From Proteles cristata cristata (taxonomy: Eukaryota; Chordata; Mammalia; Carnivora; Hyaenidae), in NCBI GenBank assembly GCA_017311185.1, contig JAESUZ010005169.1, positions 2,792,501 to 2,856,500 on the forward strand: a DNA stretch of 64,000 nucleotides, in the 5' to 3' direction. How positions within the stretch are numbered: position 1 is the stretch's first letter; every line of letters begins with the position of its first letter. The notes under the pieces were generated by a model. The model worked only from the letters and a program-made list of their open reading frames with translations, was not told where the DNA came from and ran no database searches. This document shows positions 11,575 through 23,748 of this stretch, one piece after another. A program made the translations under genes and the position numbers.

Positions 11575-12150
11575 AAAACATCTATCCACCCAGAATAATT
11601 ATTGAGGCAAATAGCCACTAAGTTTCCCCAAATAAGCCTCACATCTTGGAATTCACTCCCTTGTGGGATCCCCTCTTGATGGATGGACTAGAGCAAGGGA
11701 GTCACTTCTAGTGAATTGAATATAGAAAAATTGATGTCACTCCTGAGATTAATTAGAAAAAGATTTTGACTACTTCCAATAGACTCTGCCTCCCTCTTTC
11801 TCTTGGAGCCCCTTATTCTGAGAGAAACAGGATAGCATGCTATAAATAGCCCTATGGTGAGGCTCATGTGCCAAGGAGCTGATGTTTCTGGCCTAATGTC
11901 AGTGACCATCTCTAAGTAGCCAACAGCCAAATGAATGACCTTGGAAGTGAATGCCCCCACTGACACTCTGAGATAATCACAACACTGTGCCAAAACCTTG
12001 ACTGTAACCTCATGAGAGATCTTGAATCACAAGCATCTCTATGTGGTACCTGGATTCCTGATTCAAAGAAACTGTGAAATAATAAATGCTTGTTGATTTG
12101 AGCTGCTAACTTTTAGTTTAATTTGCTATATAACAATAGATAAATAACAT
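11575..12150 (+). mobile_element. MaLR (MLT1-type) LTR relic
   Basis: Sense-oriented LTR relic related to the copy at 8085. Landmarks are GAGTCACTTCTAGTGAATTG, TTGACTGTAACCTCATGAGA, ATTCCTGATTCAAAGAAACT, the polyadenylation-like GAAATAATAAATGCTTGTTG and a final ACAATAGATAAATAACATAG. No internal genes. The element is old and diverged. Confidence 0.7.
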
Positions 12151-12556
12151 AGGTAAGGACATAACTCTGAAAAATGATTTGTGATGGATACAAATGTATC
12201 TTTACCTTGGGCAATTTACAAATTCTATCAGTGTCTTTGTTTTTCAAAGAAGTATAATGGTAATAGTACCTCTCACATTAAGTTATTTTCACCAAAAAAC
12301 TGAAATACACATACAAAAACCTTAGAGTGGTTCCTGATCAACAGCAGACAGTAAATGTTAGTTATTAATGCTCATTTGTTTGAACACTAATATAAAGGAA
12401 GTAAAATCCTTCCAATTAAATGTGTGAAACTGAGCATGTAAACAAGTCTCAGTGTTCTCTCATTTGCTAAGTACCACTTCTGTATCAGCCAGCGTGCTAG
12501 TCTCTGTAGTGAATAAAGGGAGAAAATAAGATACCTGCATTCAAGAATATTAATTT

Positions 12557-12913
12557 TTGGCCACTGCTGAGTGCAAGATGGTTGGAAGACTGGCCGCTTT
12601 CCTCAAGGACACCTTGGCCAAGGAGCCGGGGCGGGTCACATCCTTTATCATTGTGGGCCTCATTATAATTCTGCCCACCCTCAGCCTCTTCACCAAATAT
12701 ACCACCATGATCAGCCAAGCCATGCTCTACAACTACCCGGGGTCCCTCTGAGGTAATGGGAACATATCCTATGTGCTGAGCCACCCCCAGAATCCGCAGG
12801 TCTCAAGTTTGGAGTGGCTAAAGAAATTTGAGAGCACCTCCAGTGATGTGGAGGAGGCCCCCTCCCCTGTGGCCAATAAAATGTAAAAAGTGACCACCTT
12901 CTCCCCCAAGAAA
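12557..12913 (+). pseudogene. NDUFA3: Processed pseudogene of NDUFA3
   Basis: A retrocopy of the mRNA for NDUFA3, a small single-pass accessory subunit of mitochondrial complex I. The ATG is at 12578. The next 57 codons keep the family pattern: AAFLKDTLAKEP, a hydrophobic SFIIVGLIIILP membrane segment, LFTKYTTMI and LYNYP. Codon 58 is TGA at 12749-12751, where the functional gene has Arg (probably CGA to TGA). The frame then continues through GNISYVLSHPQNPQ and SLEWLKKF, covering the usual C-terminus, but the normal stop is lost to a small deletion. No introns are present. AATAAA lies at 12875-12880, followed by a short A run. AAGAATATTA-TT repeats at 12543-12556 and 12914-12926 are near-perfect target duplications, so an L1-type process copied it. 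It should not make a working subunit. Confidence 0.88.
12875..12880 (+). terminator. Poly(A) signal of the NDUFA3 retrocopy
   Basis: GGCCAATAAAATG, a canonical AATAAA about 31 bases before the short terminal A run. It was inherited from the parent mRNA and supports processed origin. Confidence 0.75.
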
Positions 12914-13124
12914 AAGAATATTACTTACAAGGGAAAGAGAGCCAATAAAAAATAAATACAATAAATAAAATTTTTGATATGTTAAATGCCAAGAAGTACA
13001 TAGAAGGAACATGTACCATGCATATTTTGATAACATTTCAAAATCTCATTCTGTTTGAAATATTCTCTAAATGTCCACGTGATTTTTTCTTTAACTAATG
13101 GATGGTTTAAAAGTGAGTTGCTTA

Positions 13125-13352
13125 GGGGCGCCTGGGTGACTTAGTCGGTTAAGCATCCGACTTTCGCTTAGGTCATGATCTCGCAGTTCGTGGGTTCGAG
13201 CCCCGTGTTGGGCTCTGTGCTGACTGCCAGCTCGGAGCCTGGAGCCTGTTCAGTCTGTGACTCCCTCTCTCTCTGACCCTCCCCTGCTCACGCTGTCTCT
13301 CTCTCTCTCTCTCCTAGAAATAAATAAAACATTTAAAAAATAATAAAAAAAT
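13125..13352 (+). mobile_element. Young CAN SINE, perfect 16-bp duplication
   Basis: Near-consensus copy: GGGGCGCCTGGGTGACTTAG, an intact B-box-like GGGTTCGAGCC, CTGACTGCCAGCTC, a CT run and CCTAGAAATAAATAAAAC. AAAAGTGAGTTGCTTA flanks it exactly at 13109-13124 and 13353-13368. It belongs to the youngest subfamily in the window. Confidence 0.96.
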
Positions 13353-13411
13353 AAAAGTGAGTTGCTTAATTTGCAACCTTTTTAGAATTTTTCCAGATAT
13401 TTTAATTGATT

Positions 13412-13735
13412 TTGATTTTTTAACTTATTTTTATTTTTTAGTTAACATACAATGTACTATTCGTTCTGAGTGTAAAGTTTAGTGATTCAGCACTTTCATC
13501 CAACACCCAATGGTCATCACAAGTGTGCTCCTTAATCAACATCACCTATTTTACCCACCCACCTGGCCTTTGGTAACCATTAGTTTGTTTTCTATTGTTA
13601 AAGGTCTGTCTCTTGGTTTGCCTCTCTCCCCCCACCCCTTGTTCATTTGTTTTATTTCTTAAATTCCACATATGAGTGATATCATATAGTATTTGTCTTT
13701 CTCTGACTTACTGATTTCAATTTGAATTCCTTATA
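13412..13735 (-). mobile_element. 5'-truncated L1, 3' end only
   Basis: Reverse-strand L1 3' UTR beginning in T-rich sequence, then GTTAACATACAATGTACTAT, GTGATTCAGCACTTTCATC, CACCCAATGGTCATCACAAG and ATTCCACATATGAGTGATAT. These are standard landmarks of the carnivore L1 3' end. No coding part is retained. Confidence 0.85.
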
Positions 13736-13739
13736 ATCA

Positions 13740-14400
13740 GAGAGCATACTCTATATAATTTTAAATCTTTGAAATTATTGAGACTTTCTACTGAACTAAC
13801 CCATTTGTTCATTTATTATAAACATGTTTTGTGTCTTTTATCATAGCTACAGTAGTTACTAATAACTATTTCTGGTACTCTAAAATTTAATTCATTTCAA
13901 GGTCTATCAAAATTAACTGTCTTTTCTTTTCTGTTATGTCATATATTTTCTATTTTTCCCTACATGTCTGATAACTACATTGTATCTTGGATATTGTGAA
14001 TGATTCATTGTAGAAACTGGATTCCTGATGTAATGGCCATATTACTGTGCCCGTACTTGAAATAAAATATCTATCTTTCTTATGGTAGAAAGCAGCAGAA
14101 ATCTTTATTCAGTTTTTGAAGCTTTAACTGTGCTGCTTACAGTTTTCTTTGGTCATGTGTATTTCACATAGTAAACCAATTATTTAGCCCAAGAAACAGT
14201 AGGTTTCTATTGCTCTCTTCTTTAGAAATCACACTTTCCATCTGTAATGCTCATCTAGACCTATCTACACTGGTTATTTGAGTCACTTCAACAGTGACTT
14301 TCTATTGAGATTTAGCCACCTCCTCTGAAGCTACATGGGGCTTTTCCTTAGTCAAAAATTATATAAATGGGAAACTTATCCAATGTTTCTTTCTTTTCCT
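13740..14400 (-). mobile_element. Possible ancient L1 3' UTR fragment
   Basis: TCTTTTCTGTTATGTCATAT, CCCTACATGTCTGATAACTA and TGGATATTGTGAATGATTCA recall old L1M 3' UTR sequence read on the minus strand. The similarity is diffuse and from memory, and the limits are not clear. Confidence 0.33.
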
Positions 14401-16660
14401 GCTTTTGTGTAGTTGATTTTTTCTGCAGTAGCTAATTATGTTATTTATTTTGTCTCATTTTTGCTGTTCTACATATTTCACTATTTTCTGTTGTTCTTAG
14501 GTTTTTATATACATATTTAACTTGTTAGTATCTACAATAAAATAATATCATATAATTTCACAATATAATGTAAGGATCTTACAAAATATACTTCTTTTAG
14601 CCCTTTCCATACTCTGAGATATTATTTTTACAAGCATTTTATATCTCACAACATATTATTACTATTGTTTTGTTATTGTTTTTAACACTCATTCTTTGAA
14701 GAAATTATTATTATTAAATATTATTAAAATTATTATTGCACACATATTTATCATTTCTAGTGCTTGCAAATCTTTCATGTACATCTTGGTCTCCATCTAG
14801 TATCCTTTTCTTTTTGACTCATGAACTTCTTTATACAGTCGCGGATTATGTGCAGTAAACTTTGCTGACAAAATAAAGGTTATATCTTCTAGATTACCTT
14901 TTTCCCAACTGTGGACATATATGCACAATCTGGCCAATATACAATTTCTAGTTGTGCCTTAATGTGGTGGGTCATGGGCAGCACTTTCTTTTCCTCTTAC
15001 TAACTGGTTATAATGATAGCAAAGGCTGCAGTGGTTATCACACTCCATAAAATGGAAGTCATGTGTTGAGAATAGAAAAGTAACAAGAGAGAGCTTAGGA
15101 CCATGTTGAATTCCAACATGGAAATTCAACAACAACAACAAAAAAATCAACTTTTATATTAAAATGATATAAATGTCTACTTTACTTGTATCATTAATTT
15201 TGACCCTCTGCTTTAGCAAGTGAAATGATATAACTAACCAATATAGAATTTAGTACCTAGAAATGGAATGCAGTCCTTGCAAAACCTGAAATATGTAGTA
15301 TAGCTTAGCAGATGAACACTGGCCATCAAGGACACAGTCTGGAAAGCTAGCGATTGCTGAAGAACCTGTAATATCTTCTAAGGTGTAGCATGTGTCAATA
15401 AAGAACTATAATTCTAGGGGAAAAATGGTAAAAATTAAGAATGTTAGTGTATTTGGATGCTTTAGTTCTGCTTTTACAAAAACCTTATGAAACAAGGATG
15501 GGTTTTTATCTAAATCTAAGCATTATGAAAAATGTGCAATGAAGTTTAGAAATGATGTTCTTTTATCTATATTTTAAATTCCAAAATGACTGACATCTAT
15601 ATGCATGGGGAAAACAACCTCACCTGACGCTAATAAAAGATGGCTCTCAAGAAATAAGATTGTGCCCGTAAGACTTTCTGAAGCATCATTCGGTAAGTGT
15701 TTTCTACCACATAATGGGAGCCTGACAAGCAGCATACTTGAATTAAAGGTCTTCTTCTTTCCCCTCAAACCTATTATTTCAAATGACCCCAAGTTATATG
15801 TGATTAAGTTGAGAGTGACTCTGATGGGCAGAGCAAGAGTCTAGTATAGTAAAGACTTGAGATTTAAGATTATTAATAATTTCTAAATATCATTGTCTCA
15901 TAATTTCCCAGAGTGACCAATAGACAGGAACCTAGTAAAGTTTTGAAGAAATTATATTACCAAAAATACTACTAGTTTTACTGGAGAAAGCCTGTGATTT
16001 TGGACTTCTAAAACAACCTCAAAGAGAACCCCAAAACAGATTTGTAGAAAATAGGTTAAGAAAACTGGCCCCAAGCAAGTCCTACTCTTTAAGGTCCACT
16101 TCAGAGGAGTCAGAGAAGATAATGCACACAGAACAATATCATTAGGTTAAATTAGAAACCATAGAAGAAAATGGTTGAGGACAGAATGCCCAGTAGACAT
16201 AATCAGTGGTTGCCAGATTGGCTAACCAAGAAACTTATTTTACTTCTGGTGTATGTGTATGTCTATGTGTGTGTGTTGGGGGGGGGTATCTTAGCAATTT
16301 GCCCATTACAGGAATTGGTCATTTGATTCAGTGGTGAGACTTATGTGTTTCTCATTCTCTTAATTGGAGTTAGAATTGCAAATATTCTATTATACACCCT
16401 CCCACCAAAATGGAATCATATATGGACCTGCATATTAGCCAGAAATCCAAGACTTCATATAGTAACTAATAAGTTTTTGGTACTTTGAGGTTACCTACTT
16501 TAGAATAGGGTTGAATGTAGTCTGTGCATCTGAAGAAATATGTGCAAAAATACTTCACTATCCAGATCTGCTAGCTGTGGGAGTTCTCATTTGACACAGA
16601 AATAGAAATTTAGTTGGGTAACAGCCATCAAGAGAAAAAGATATGTTGCTTAACAAACAT
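14400..16660. other. Unassigned sequence
   Basis: About 2.3 kb without SINEs, L1 landmarks or a believable gene. A 79-codon open frame at 15605-15844 and a 72-codon one opposite at 15574-15792 have no recognisable protein features. A short GT/G run lies at 16257-16287. Possible unique intergenic or intronic DNA. Confidence 0.4.
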
Positions 16661-16665
16661 CCATT

Positions 16666-17195
16666 TTTATTACCTATTGCTGTGTGACCAATTTATTGAG
16701 AGACTATATGCAAATGGACAATACCAGATCAATATGGCATTGTAACTTGACTCAAAATCTGCAGCAACATCTTGGGAAGCCAAACTACAAAGTCTATGGC
16801 AATTGGCCCAGAATAGTCAGGACTCAGTCAACAATTGCTGGCTTATCTGCCTTGTTTCCCCAGCATCCAAATCAGGGCCGGTCATATAAAATCAAATATG
16901 TATACCAAACCAATCACATAAAATGATCACTTGTAGCTGGCTTGCCTCAACATCTCTGGGCAAAATATCCAATCATACCTGAATCTTTCCATTTATTCAA
17001 GATAAAGCTTTCTCATCCCCATTGTGTCTGTGAGTCTCTGCCAAATGCAAGTGATGAGGGCTGAGTCCCTTGTAAGAATAAATAATCTATGCCCCCCCCC
17101 CCACACCTCAGTTAGGTTATCTGAGTCGATGGGAAATGTCAACTTTTGATTGGTTCCCCAAAGAAATATTCTTTTTTCTTTCATAATCTTTCCCC
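16666..17195. other. Unassigned moderately GC region, possibly an old LTR
   Basis: Less AT-rich than its surroundings. It holds an 80-codon open frame (16684-16926) with no family I recognise, then GATAAAGCTTTCTCATCCCC (about 17000), which resembles the polyadenylation area of a retroviral LTR, and a C11 run near 17093. I could not define its ends or a target duplication. Confidence 0.25.
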
Positions 17196-17459
17196 TTTGC
17201 TACTGGTTGAACTGAGGCAGAATATAACATGATTGCAGGAGCAAGACAATCTTATTCAACCATAAGATGTTGAAGGTGGAAGATGGGACTGTGTTTGCTA
17301 CCTTTTTCGAGTGCAGACATTACATCTAGTTGGAATGTATAGGAAATAAAATAAACTTCAATTTTGTTTAAGATATTAAATACTTAGAAATCTTCCTTAA
17401 ATAATAATAATCTTCTATAAATAATATAGAACTTAAAATGTCATTTACTTTGAAGCAAA

Positions 17460-17590
17460 ATATAATTAATATATAATTATATATAATCTTTTTAAATATA
17501 TAGTATATATACTAATATATATACTATATATACTATATATACTATCTACTAGTATATATTAGTATATGTAATATATATACTAATCTTTCT
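17460..17590. repeat. AT-rich palindromic repeat
   Basis: Alternating TA-rich sequence with several mutual inverse repeats such as AGTATATATACTAATATAT and TAGTATATATTAGTATATG. Both strands can fold into hairpins or a cruciform. No coding content. Confidence 0.8.
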
Positions 17591-17599
17591 GAATAATAT

Positions 17600-18980
17600 C
17601 ATTGGATGAATATTGACATATTTGTACAGTTATATAACCATCACAAAGATCAAAGCACACATTTTAATCCACCATGGCTCTTTGCTGTTAACTATCTGCC
17701 CACTTTCAGCCAGTTTCAAGCATCAATCAATTTTCTAGCCTTGTATTGTTTTGCCTTTTCTGAAATGTCATATAAATGGAGTTATGAAATATTTATCCTT
17801 TTGTTCATTCACTTAGCACATTGATTTTGAGATTCATTCATGTTATTGCCTGTGAAAATGTAAAAATAAAAGGATGGATACCAGTAAATAGGGGATCTAA
17901 CTCCAGAGACAAGTGAACATGAATTCTATGGTTACACCTGTTCTATAGACCATAGAAGTCTCCTGGAGGGATACTCTAAGCCACAAAAGAGGACACTTGA
18001 TAGGTAAATTATACAAATCCTCACATTATACACATAATAGGTAATGTATACAGATAGTACTTTAATAAATATCATCTAAACCATTGCTTAGAGACATAAG
18101 TAGCAATAAAATTATAAATATTTGTCAATGTATGTCTCTGTGGAGGAGGACTGACATGGCAGAGCTTGGATCATGGAACTAATAGTTTTCATTATAACCT
18201 TCTGTGCATTGTTTTTACTATAATGAAGGCAATAAATATTATTAATCAGAAAAATAATTTTGGCAAATGATTATAGAGGATGATATACTGAATGAGAAGC
18301 CAAGAAAATGGAGAAATGAAGAATGGAAGCTCAGTAAACTGGAAGAGAGTGCATGATGATGTTTTCTCAATTCAGGTCTAAGTTTGGCACACAGAAAAGT
18401 AATGTATAAATTCAAATTGATGATTATATTTGAATAAAGGTAAAGCAGAAATATATAGACCTTTTGTCTCTAGATTTAGATAACTAGTTGTTCCATCCTT
18501 AACAGGTCTTAAAATTGTTTCCATCAAAAAAAAGTTCATAAATCTGAGCTGTTAGAATTAAAAAGAAAAACAAAATTTTACCAGCATGTCAGTTACTAAT
18601 TTACCCAATGGAGTCACCCTGCTTGTAATTAAAGCTGGATTTATTAATAGAAATAGAAGGGGAAGAAAAAGGGATTTGTAATAGTAGGTCAATAGGCAGA
18701 TGCCAGCATCAGGATCAGTTCTGCGGCAGAAGAGACATCAAGAGCCACAAGGAATAAATTAGGCTTAAGGTTTAGATTCAAAGCAGAGAACAGTAATGAA
18801 GGTGGGTATTGGTTTCAGGTCAGGTCTTGGGAAACTATGTGATGCAAAATAGGAAAATTATTGATTGTAAGAACTCAGAGGAGAAATTATAGAAGAAGAA
18901 ATAGATTTTAGTGATCAAGTCTAACTTTTTGATCCAGATCCAGTTGGACTTGTTGATCTCAAACTTGTTAATCAAGTCCT
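17600..18980. other. Unassigned sequence
   Basis: AT-rich DNA without SINEs. A 72-codon open frame at 17606-17824 has no recognisable features. Nothing else stands out. Confidence 0.4.
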
Positions 18981-18984
18981 GATT

Positions 18985-19100
18985 CTCTTCTCACTAGCTG
19001 AACAAACTTTAGCAAATCACTTCTTTCTATGCTTTAATTTAGCTTTACGTTGCCGATGTGACTGTAACAACATTAGCAAAACTAACAATGATATCTAAAG
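18985..19100 (+). repeat. Possible MIR relic
   Basis: CTAGCTGAACAAACTTTAGC, ATCACTTCTTTCTATGCTTT and AGTGTG-like spacing recall the MIR core (tag gctgtgtgacc, caagt-cacttaacctc, gcctcagtttcc). The divergence is heavy, as expected for this old tRNA-derived SINE. Confidence 0.4.
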
Positions 19101-19945
19101 ATATATATACATTGACTATGTGTTAAACACTTTATATTTTATCTATAAAGTTAGGTAGCTTTAAGCGCTCTACAGCTCCTTAATTCTGATTTTATGAAGT
19201 AGAACTGAGATTTGAAGAGTGGTGGTATCAGGGGTAATTTTGGGCATTTATCCATTTTGATACAAGTATCCTAACCTAACCATTATTCAATTGTCACCAA
19301 AGAAGTTCTTCCTATATGTATAAATACTATGTTTGCCAGATTGAAATGCCTTCAGGATCCAAGACAATAATAAAAATTTGTGGGGTGAATGGATATGGTA
19401 CTATAGGGATTTAGAAAATTTGTCTGGTCATGCCTACTCTGATGAGCATTCTGATTCAAATACATTTAAATCAATGTAGCGATTAGACAAAACTAAATCT
19501 ACACGTCAAGGCATCAAAACTTTTATTAGATATAAATCTATTTATCTACCTATTACTTATCTATTAATTAATTTTCTTGTAAATCTCTGCAATGGGTTCT
19601 TTTGATGACCCATTAAGAACCCCTTTACATTGATGGTACACAGAAAAGAGACCTTGTTAGCATAATCTACTACTGGCTTATACCAGCTTCCTATTCCAAA
19701 GAAACATCCTCAGGCAAACAGGAGTTATGGTGCAGAGCCAATGATTGAAGGATTAACAAAAGGCTGACGTTTTTTGGTTCAGAAGATTAACGTTGTATGT
19801 GCAAGTGACGTTCTAGAGCTTCCCTACATGATCGGGATGGAGCACGTCTCCACTTGAGAAGTTCACGCTTGCTTAGCTGTTTACCACCTTACACTGGTGC
19901 CATTTCTCCTCTGGGCAACACACCTTTGGCAATTTGAACAGAATA
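19100..19945. other. Unassigned sequence
   Basis: No gene, SINE or L1 landmark. ACTATGTGTTAAACACTTTA at about 19118 could be another MIR-type fragment, but it is too short to call. Confidence 0.35.
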
Positions 19946-19958
19946 CACATCTCAGACT

Positions 19959-20191
19959 TTTTTTTTTTTTTAATTTATTTTTTTAAATGTTTTTATTTAT
20001 TTCCAGGAGAGAGAGAGACAGCGTGAACAGGGGAGGGTCAGAGAGAGAGGGAGTCACAGACTGAAACAGGCTCCAGGCTCTGAGCTGGCAGTCAGCACAG
20101 AGCCCGACGCGGGGCTCGAACCCACGAACCGCGAGATCCTGACCTAAGCGAAAGTCGGACGCTTAACTGACTAAGCCACCCAGGCGCCCCT
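19959..20191 (-). mobile_element. Young CAN SINE, perfect 13-bp duplication
   Basis: Minus-strand near-consensus copy ending CTAAGCCACCCAGGCGCCCC, with CpGs kept in CCCGACGCGGGGCTCG and the GAGCTGGCAGTCAGCAC hallmark. CACATCTCAGACT flanks it exactly at 19946-19958 and 20192-20204. Confidence 0.96.
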
Positions 20192-20204
20192 CACATCTCA
20201 GACT

Positions 20205-21330
20205 CTTATAAGTTATCTAACTGAAGATAACATCCTCTTTTCCTCACAGAATATGCCTTCTTTTCTATTATAGAGACTAAGCACATAAAATGAAATACCT
20301 CTAAAATTAAAACAAATTATCCAGATACTCACTAAAAGACAAACTTTAGAGGTAAAAAGAAGTTAATCATATCAGTTATGCTAAAACTGGAGGGATAACC
20401 CCACCTTCCCTAACTACTTTGAAATAAGTCATGGGGTTGTGAAATGTTATCTTTGTCTGAACTTGAAATTGAGATTCTTACAAAAATTCAGTGTTCAATT
20501 ACTCTTTCTCCAAAATGGAGTAATCCATAAAACACTTCAATAATCGTAAAAGAAATTATGAAGGAATCAAAATGCATATAAATATGAAGGTGAAGAAAAG
20601 AATACAACAAACTGGAGAAAATTATATTCATAAAGACCCTGGATCTTAGAACTGATAAACAAAGACTTCTAGTCTACCTTAATTCCCTCCAGAGTTCTTC
20701 AGAGTACATTAATTCTTAATAAACATAAATAACTCTTATACTGACAATTCCTACTTCTGAGACAAGTACTAGAGTGCCTGTCACATTTTGAAAAATGTTT
20801 TATTGCTATAACTTACAGAGACAAGATTAGGTGGTAAATTGATTTCTCAGTGTATGTAGTGAAATTTTAAATTTTCTTCTACTGATATATCCCACAGTAG
20901 AGTGTGATCAAAATAACCTGGCTTTATAGCAACAGAGTCTATAAAGCGTTTGATGAATACTGTCTTTAGTCAGAATCTCTAATCAATTACTTATCTGTAT
21001 AATAGAACAACTTTGTGGCAAACTACCATAAAAGATAAATACTAATGCTTATAATTTTAATATTTAATTGTACATAATTTGTTTTCCACAGATGCTGGCT
21101 TATTGAAACATAGAAAAAATCACATGAAATTTGATGCCACTTTTTTTTTAAATGTAGAATTATGCTTTTAAAAATTCATTAACATAAAATGGGAAGGCAA
21201 GAAGAGAATCTCTGATACAGTGTCTTTCTCCATATCCAGGTATTATGCAGGTTAATTTAATATTAATCTGGCTTATTGTTGATTTGACTTTATGAAAAGT
21301 AGAGTCAGATACTTAACTGAAGCATTTAAA
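20205..21330. other. Unassigned sequence
   Basis: AT-rich, with no believable frame or recognisable repeat. Possibly unique spacer. Confidence 0.4.
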
Positions 21331-21344
21331 ACAAAATATTTAGA

Positions 21345-21561
21345 GGGCGCCTGGGTGGCTCAGTCGGTTAAGCGTCCGACTTCGGCTCAGGTCATGATCT
21401 CGCTGTTCGTGGGTTCGAGCCCTGCGTCGGGCTCTGTGCTGACTGCCAGCTCAGAGCCTGGAGGCTGTTTCAGAGTCTGTGTCTCCCTCTGTCTCTGACC
21501 CTCCCTGCTCACGCTGTCTCTCTCTCCCTCTCAGAAATAAAAAAAAAAAAAAAAAAAAAAA
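21345..21561 (+). mobile_element. CAN SINE, near-consensus
   Basis: Plus-strand copy with GGGCGCCTGGGTGGCTCAG, CpG-rich tRNA part, GACTGCCAGCTCAGAGCC and an uninterrupted tail of over 20 A. Its head has GACTTCGGCTCAGG instead of the GACTTTCGCTTAGG of the youngest copies, so it is a sister subtype. Flanking similarity is short (ATTTAG), so the duplication is weak. Confidence 0.94.
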
Positions 21562-22259
21562 ATTTAGCCTGAGGCTTAGAAATATCTATGTATCTGTCTT
21601 AACTTTCTAATAGTAAAAAAACAAAAACAAACAAACAAAAAAACTATTTTGAACTAAATAAGGAGGAAGTATAACTTTTACCTCCTAGATTAAGATACAT
21701 TGGGGTGAAGATTTGGAAGTATCAAGAAAAATGATAAAAGCTGCAATGGGATGAACTGACAGAAGTTTACTGGATATTTTTAGGGTGAGAGAAAGGAAAC
21801 TCTAGTGTGAATTGATTAGCTTTCTCTTTACGTAGGGAGTTTATAGGCAGTTATTATCACTTATCCTCCATTTCCATGGAGAAGTTTTAAATGAACCTGA
21901 AAAACACTTACATCAGGTACACTTAGGAAGTTCTCAACTGCCCGCCTCTATAGCAGATATGTCATGATAGCATCTGCAAAGAGAGAATAGACTATACACC
22001 CTACTAGAAAAAAATATATGTGTATATCTGCCAGCATATAGCAGTTGAACAAAATGGATTTACAAATCTCTTTTTACCTCAAGATTTTGTATATGTATTT
22101 TTTTTCACAGAAGTGATAGCCGAATGAATTGCATTAAAAGCTGGAGTTTGCCACAGGCTCTTACTTCCGCAGCTATAATAGTCATTCTTTTTCTTGACCC
22201 TTTCATTTGGAAAAAAAAAAAAAAAAAAAAAAGAAAAGGAAAAAGAAAAACTTAACTTT
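21562..22259. other. Unassigned sequence with A-rich tracts
   Basis: Includes AAACAAACAAACAAAAAAAC near 21627 and a run of about 22 A at 22211-22232. No gene found. Confidence 0.4.
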
Positions 22260-22272
22260 TCACTGTATCTCT

Positions 22273-22494
22273 TCTTTGTTTTTTTGAAAAAAAATTATGT
22301 CTATTTTTGAGAGAGACAGAGAGACACAGTATAAGCAGGGAAGAGGCAGATAGAGAGGGAGACAGAATCTGAATCAGGCTCTAGGATCTGAACTGTCAGC
22401 ACGGAGCCCAAACCGGGGCTCAAACATACAGACCTTGAAATCCTGACCTGAACCAAAGTCAGATGCCCAACCAACTGAGCCACCCAGGTACCTC
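22273..22494 (-). mobile_element. CAN SINE, perfect 13-bp duplication
   Basis: Minus-strand older copy ending GAGCCACCCAGGTACCTC. TCACTGTATCTCT flanks it exactly at 22260-22272 and 22495-22507. Several CpG sites have decayed. Confidence 0.93.
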
Positions 22495-22507
22495 TCACTG
22501 TATCTCT

Positions 22508-23734
22508 GTAGTACACAATTTTTTTTATACCATCTCGGTAGACAGGAAACCCCTATACATGAATTCTCTTTTAATGCAGGAATAGAACTCTAGCGAGCAT
22601 AAAAATCAATGTGTTGTGTTCTTGGTTATGTAGCTGTCAATAAAATCCCTTGTTGATTCATGATTTTTTTTTACTTCATCATACATTTGTCTTTTCATTA
22701 AAATTCAGCATTAAGACAAAGTTGTTTGCAGTGAAAGTTTGTAGTTAAGAGTGGAGTGAAAAAGGAAAGGCATTTTTATAAATCAAGAATGATCCAGGGG
22801 TAATCTTATGGAAATCTCCCTCCTACAACATGTTGATTTGAGTCTCAGATGAAATTGTGCAGGAGTAAATTATTCAACTTGAGAAAAACAAGTCTATTCT
22901 AATAAAAGAAAAAGAAAGTAAAATGGAAAGGAAATAAGTTTACAGATTATTCTACATGGCAAAAATAGCTTCTCCTAATTGCTTCAAAATTAAAAAAACC
23001 CACACACTTAATATTAATTGCCTCAAGAATTATTCATGGTATCTCCTGTCTATTGGGTAATTCTTGTCTTATCTGAAGGAAGTACAGCCTTTCTTTTAGT
23101 GGCTCTCAGGCAGTGGAATGGAATAGGTGCATGTACTGTGGCCTTCAGCTATCCTACAATAGTCTTCTGACTTTCCTTCTAAAGAGACAAATGTTTCTGG
23201 ATTTGACAAAGATGAGCAATTTCAAACTAATGAAATTGAAATAGTTAGACCACCAATGCTTTTGAAATCTATTGACAAAATCTTTTATTATGATGGGACA
23301 ATTATATAATAACAGACCTTCCTTTAAAAAGAAAAAAACAAACCTCTGATTTGTTGTATTTGCCATTTTCAGTGGTGTAAATATTTCCAACAATGTTGAT
23401 ACCAGATTAATAGCATATCAAGGAACACTGAGGAAAAATGTGCAGTAGCATACTATTGTATTTATTTATCACACACTGAAACAATAGAATACATAACCTT
23501 GAGAGTATAGATAACAGAAAGTGGTAAACTGGAGTTTTTTAAGGATTTACCTCTTTAAAAATAATTAAAACGTACATCTAAGCAATATAAATTTTAACAA
23601 TCACTTTGAAAATTCTGGAAAATTAAAAAAATTCTTATGAGCCAGTATGAATTGGCTCCAGCTTATTATTGAATACAGTCACCTCCCCAACACACAAGCA
23701 CATGTGTCATATGTATACATGTCTTAATTCAAGC
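22508..23734. other. Unassigned sequence
   Basis: No SINE, LINE landmark or credible gene. A 79-codon minus-strand frame at 23154-23393 has no recognisable domain. Confidence 0.4.
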
Positions 23735-23748
23735 TGCTTTATTATACA

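Noticed and set aside
13125..13200. tRNA-Lys-like genes in SINE heads
   Set aside because: A-box and B-box-like sequences are present, but they sit in SINEs with CT-rich bodies, A-tails and target duplications, and no clean cloverleaf with a CCA-ready end is seen.
21292..21498. Open frames reading ..AQSVKRPTSAQVMIS.. here and at 33452, 22301, 62656 and elsewhere
   Set aside because: These are the CAN SINE tRNA-like part translated in one frame. The same peptide recurs at many SINEs and is not a gene family.
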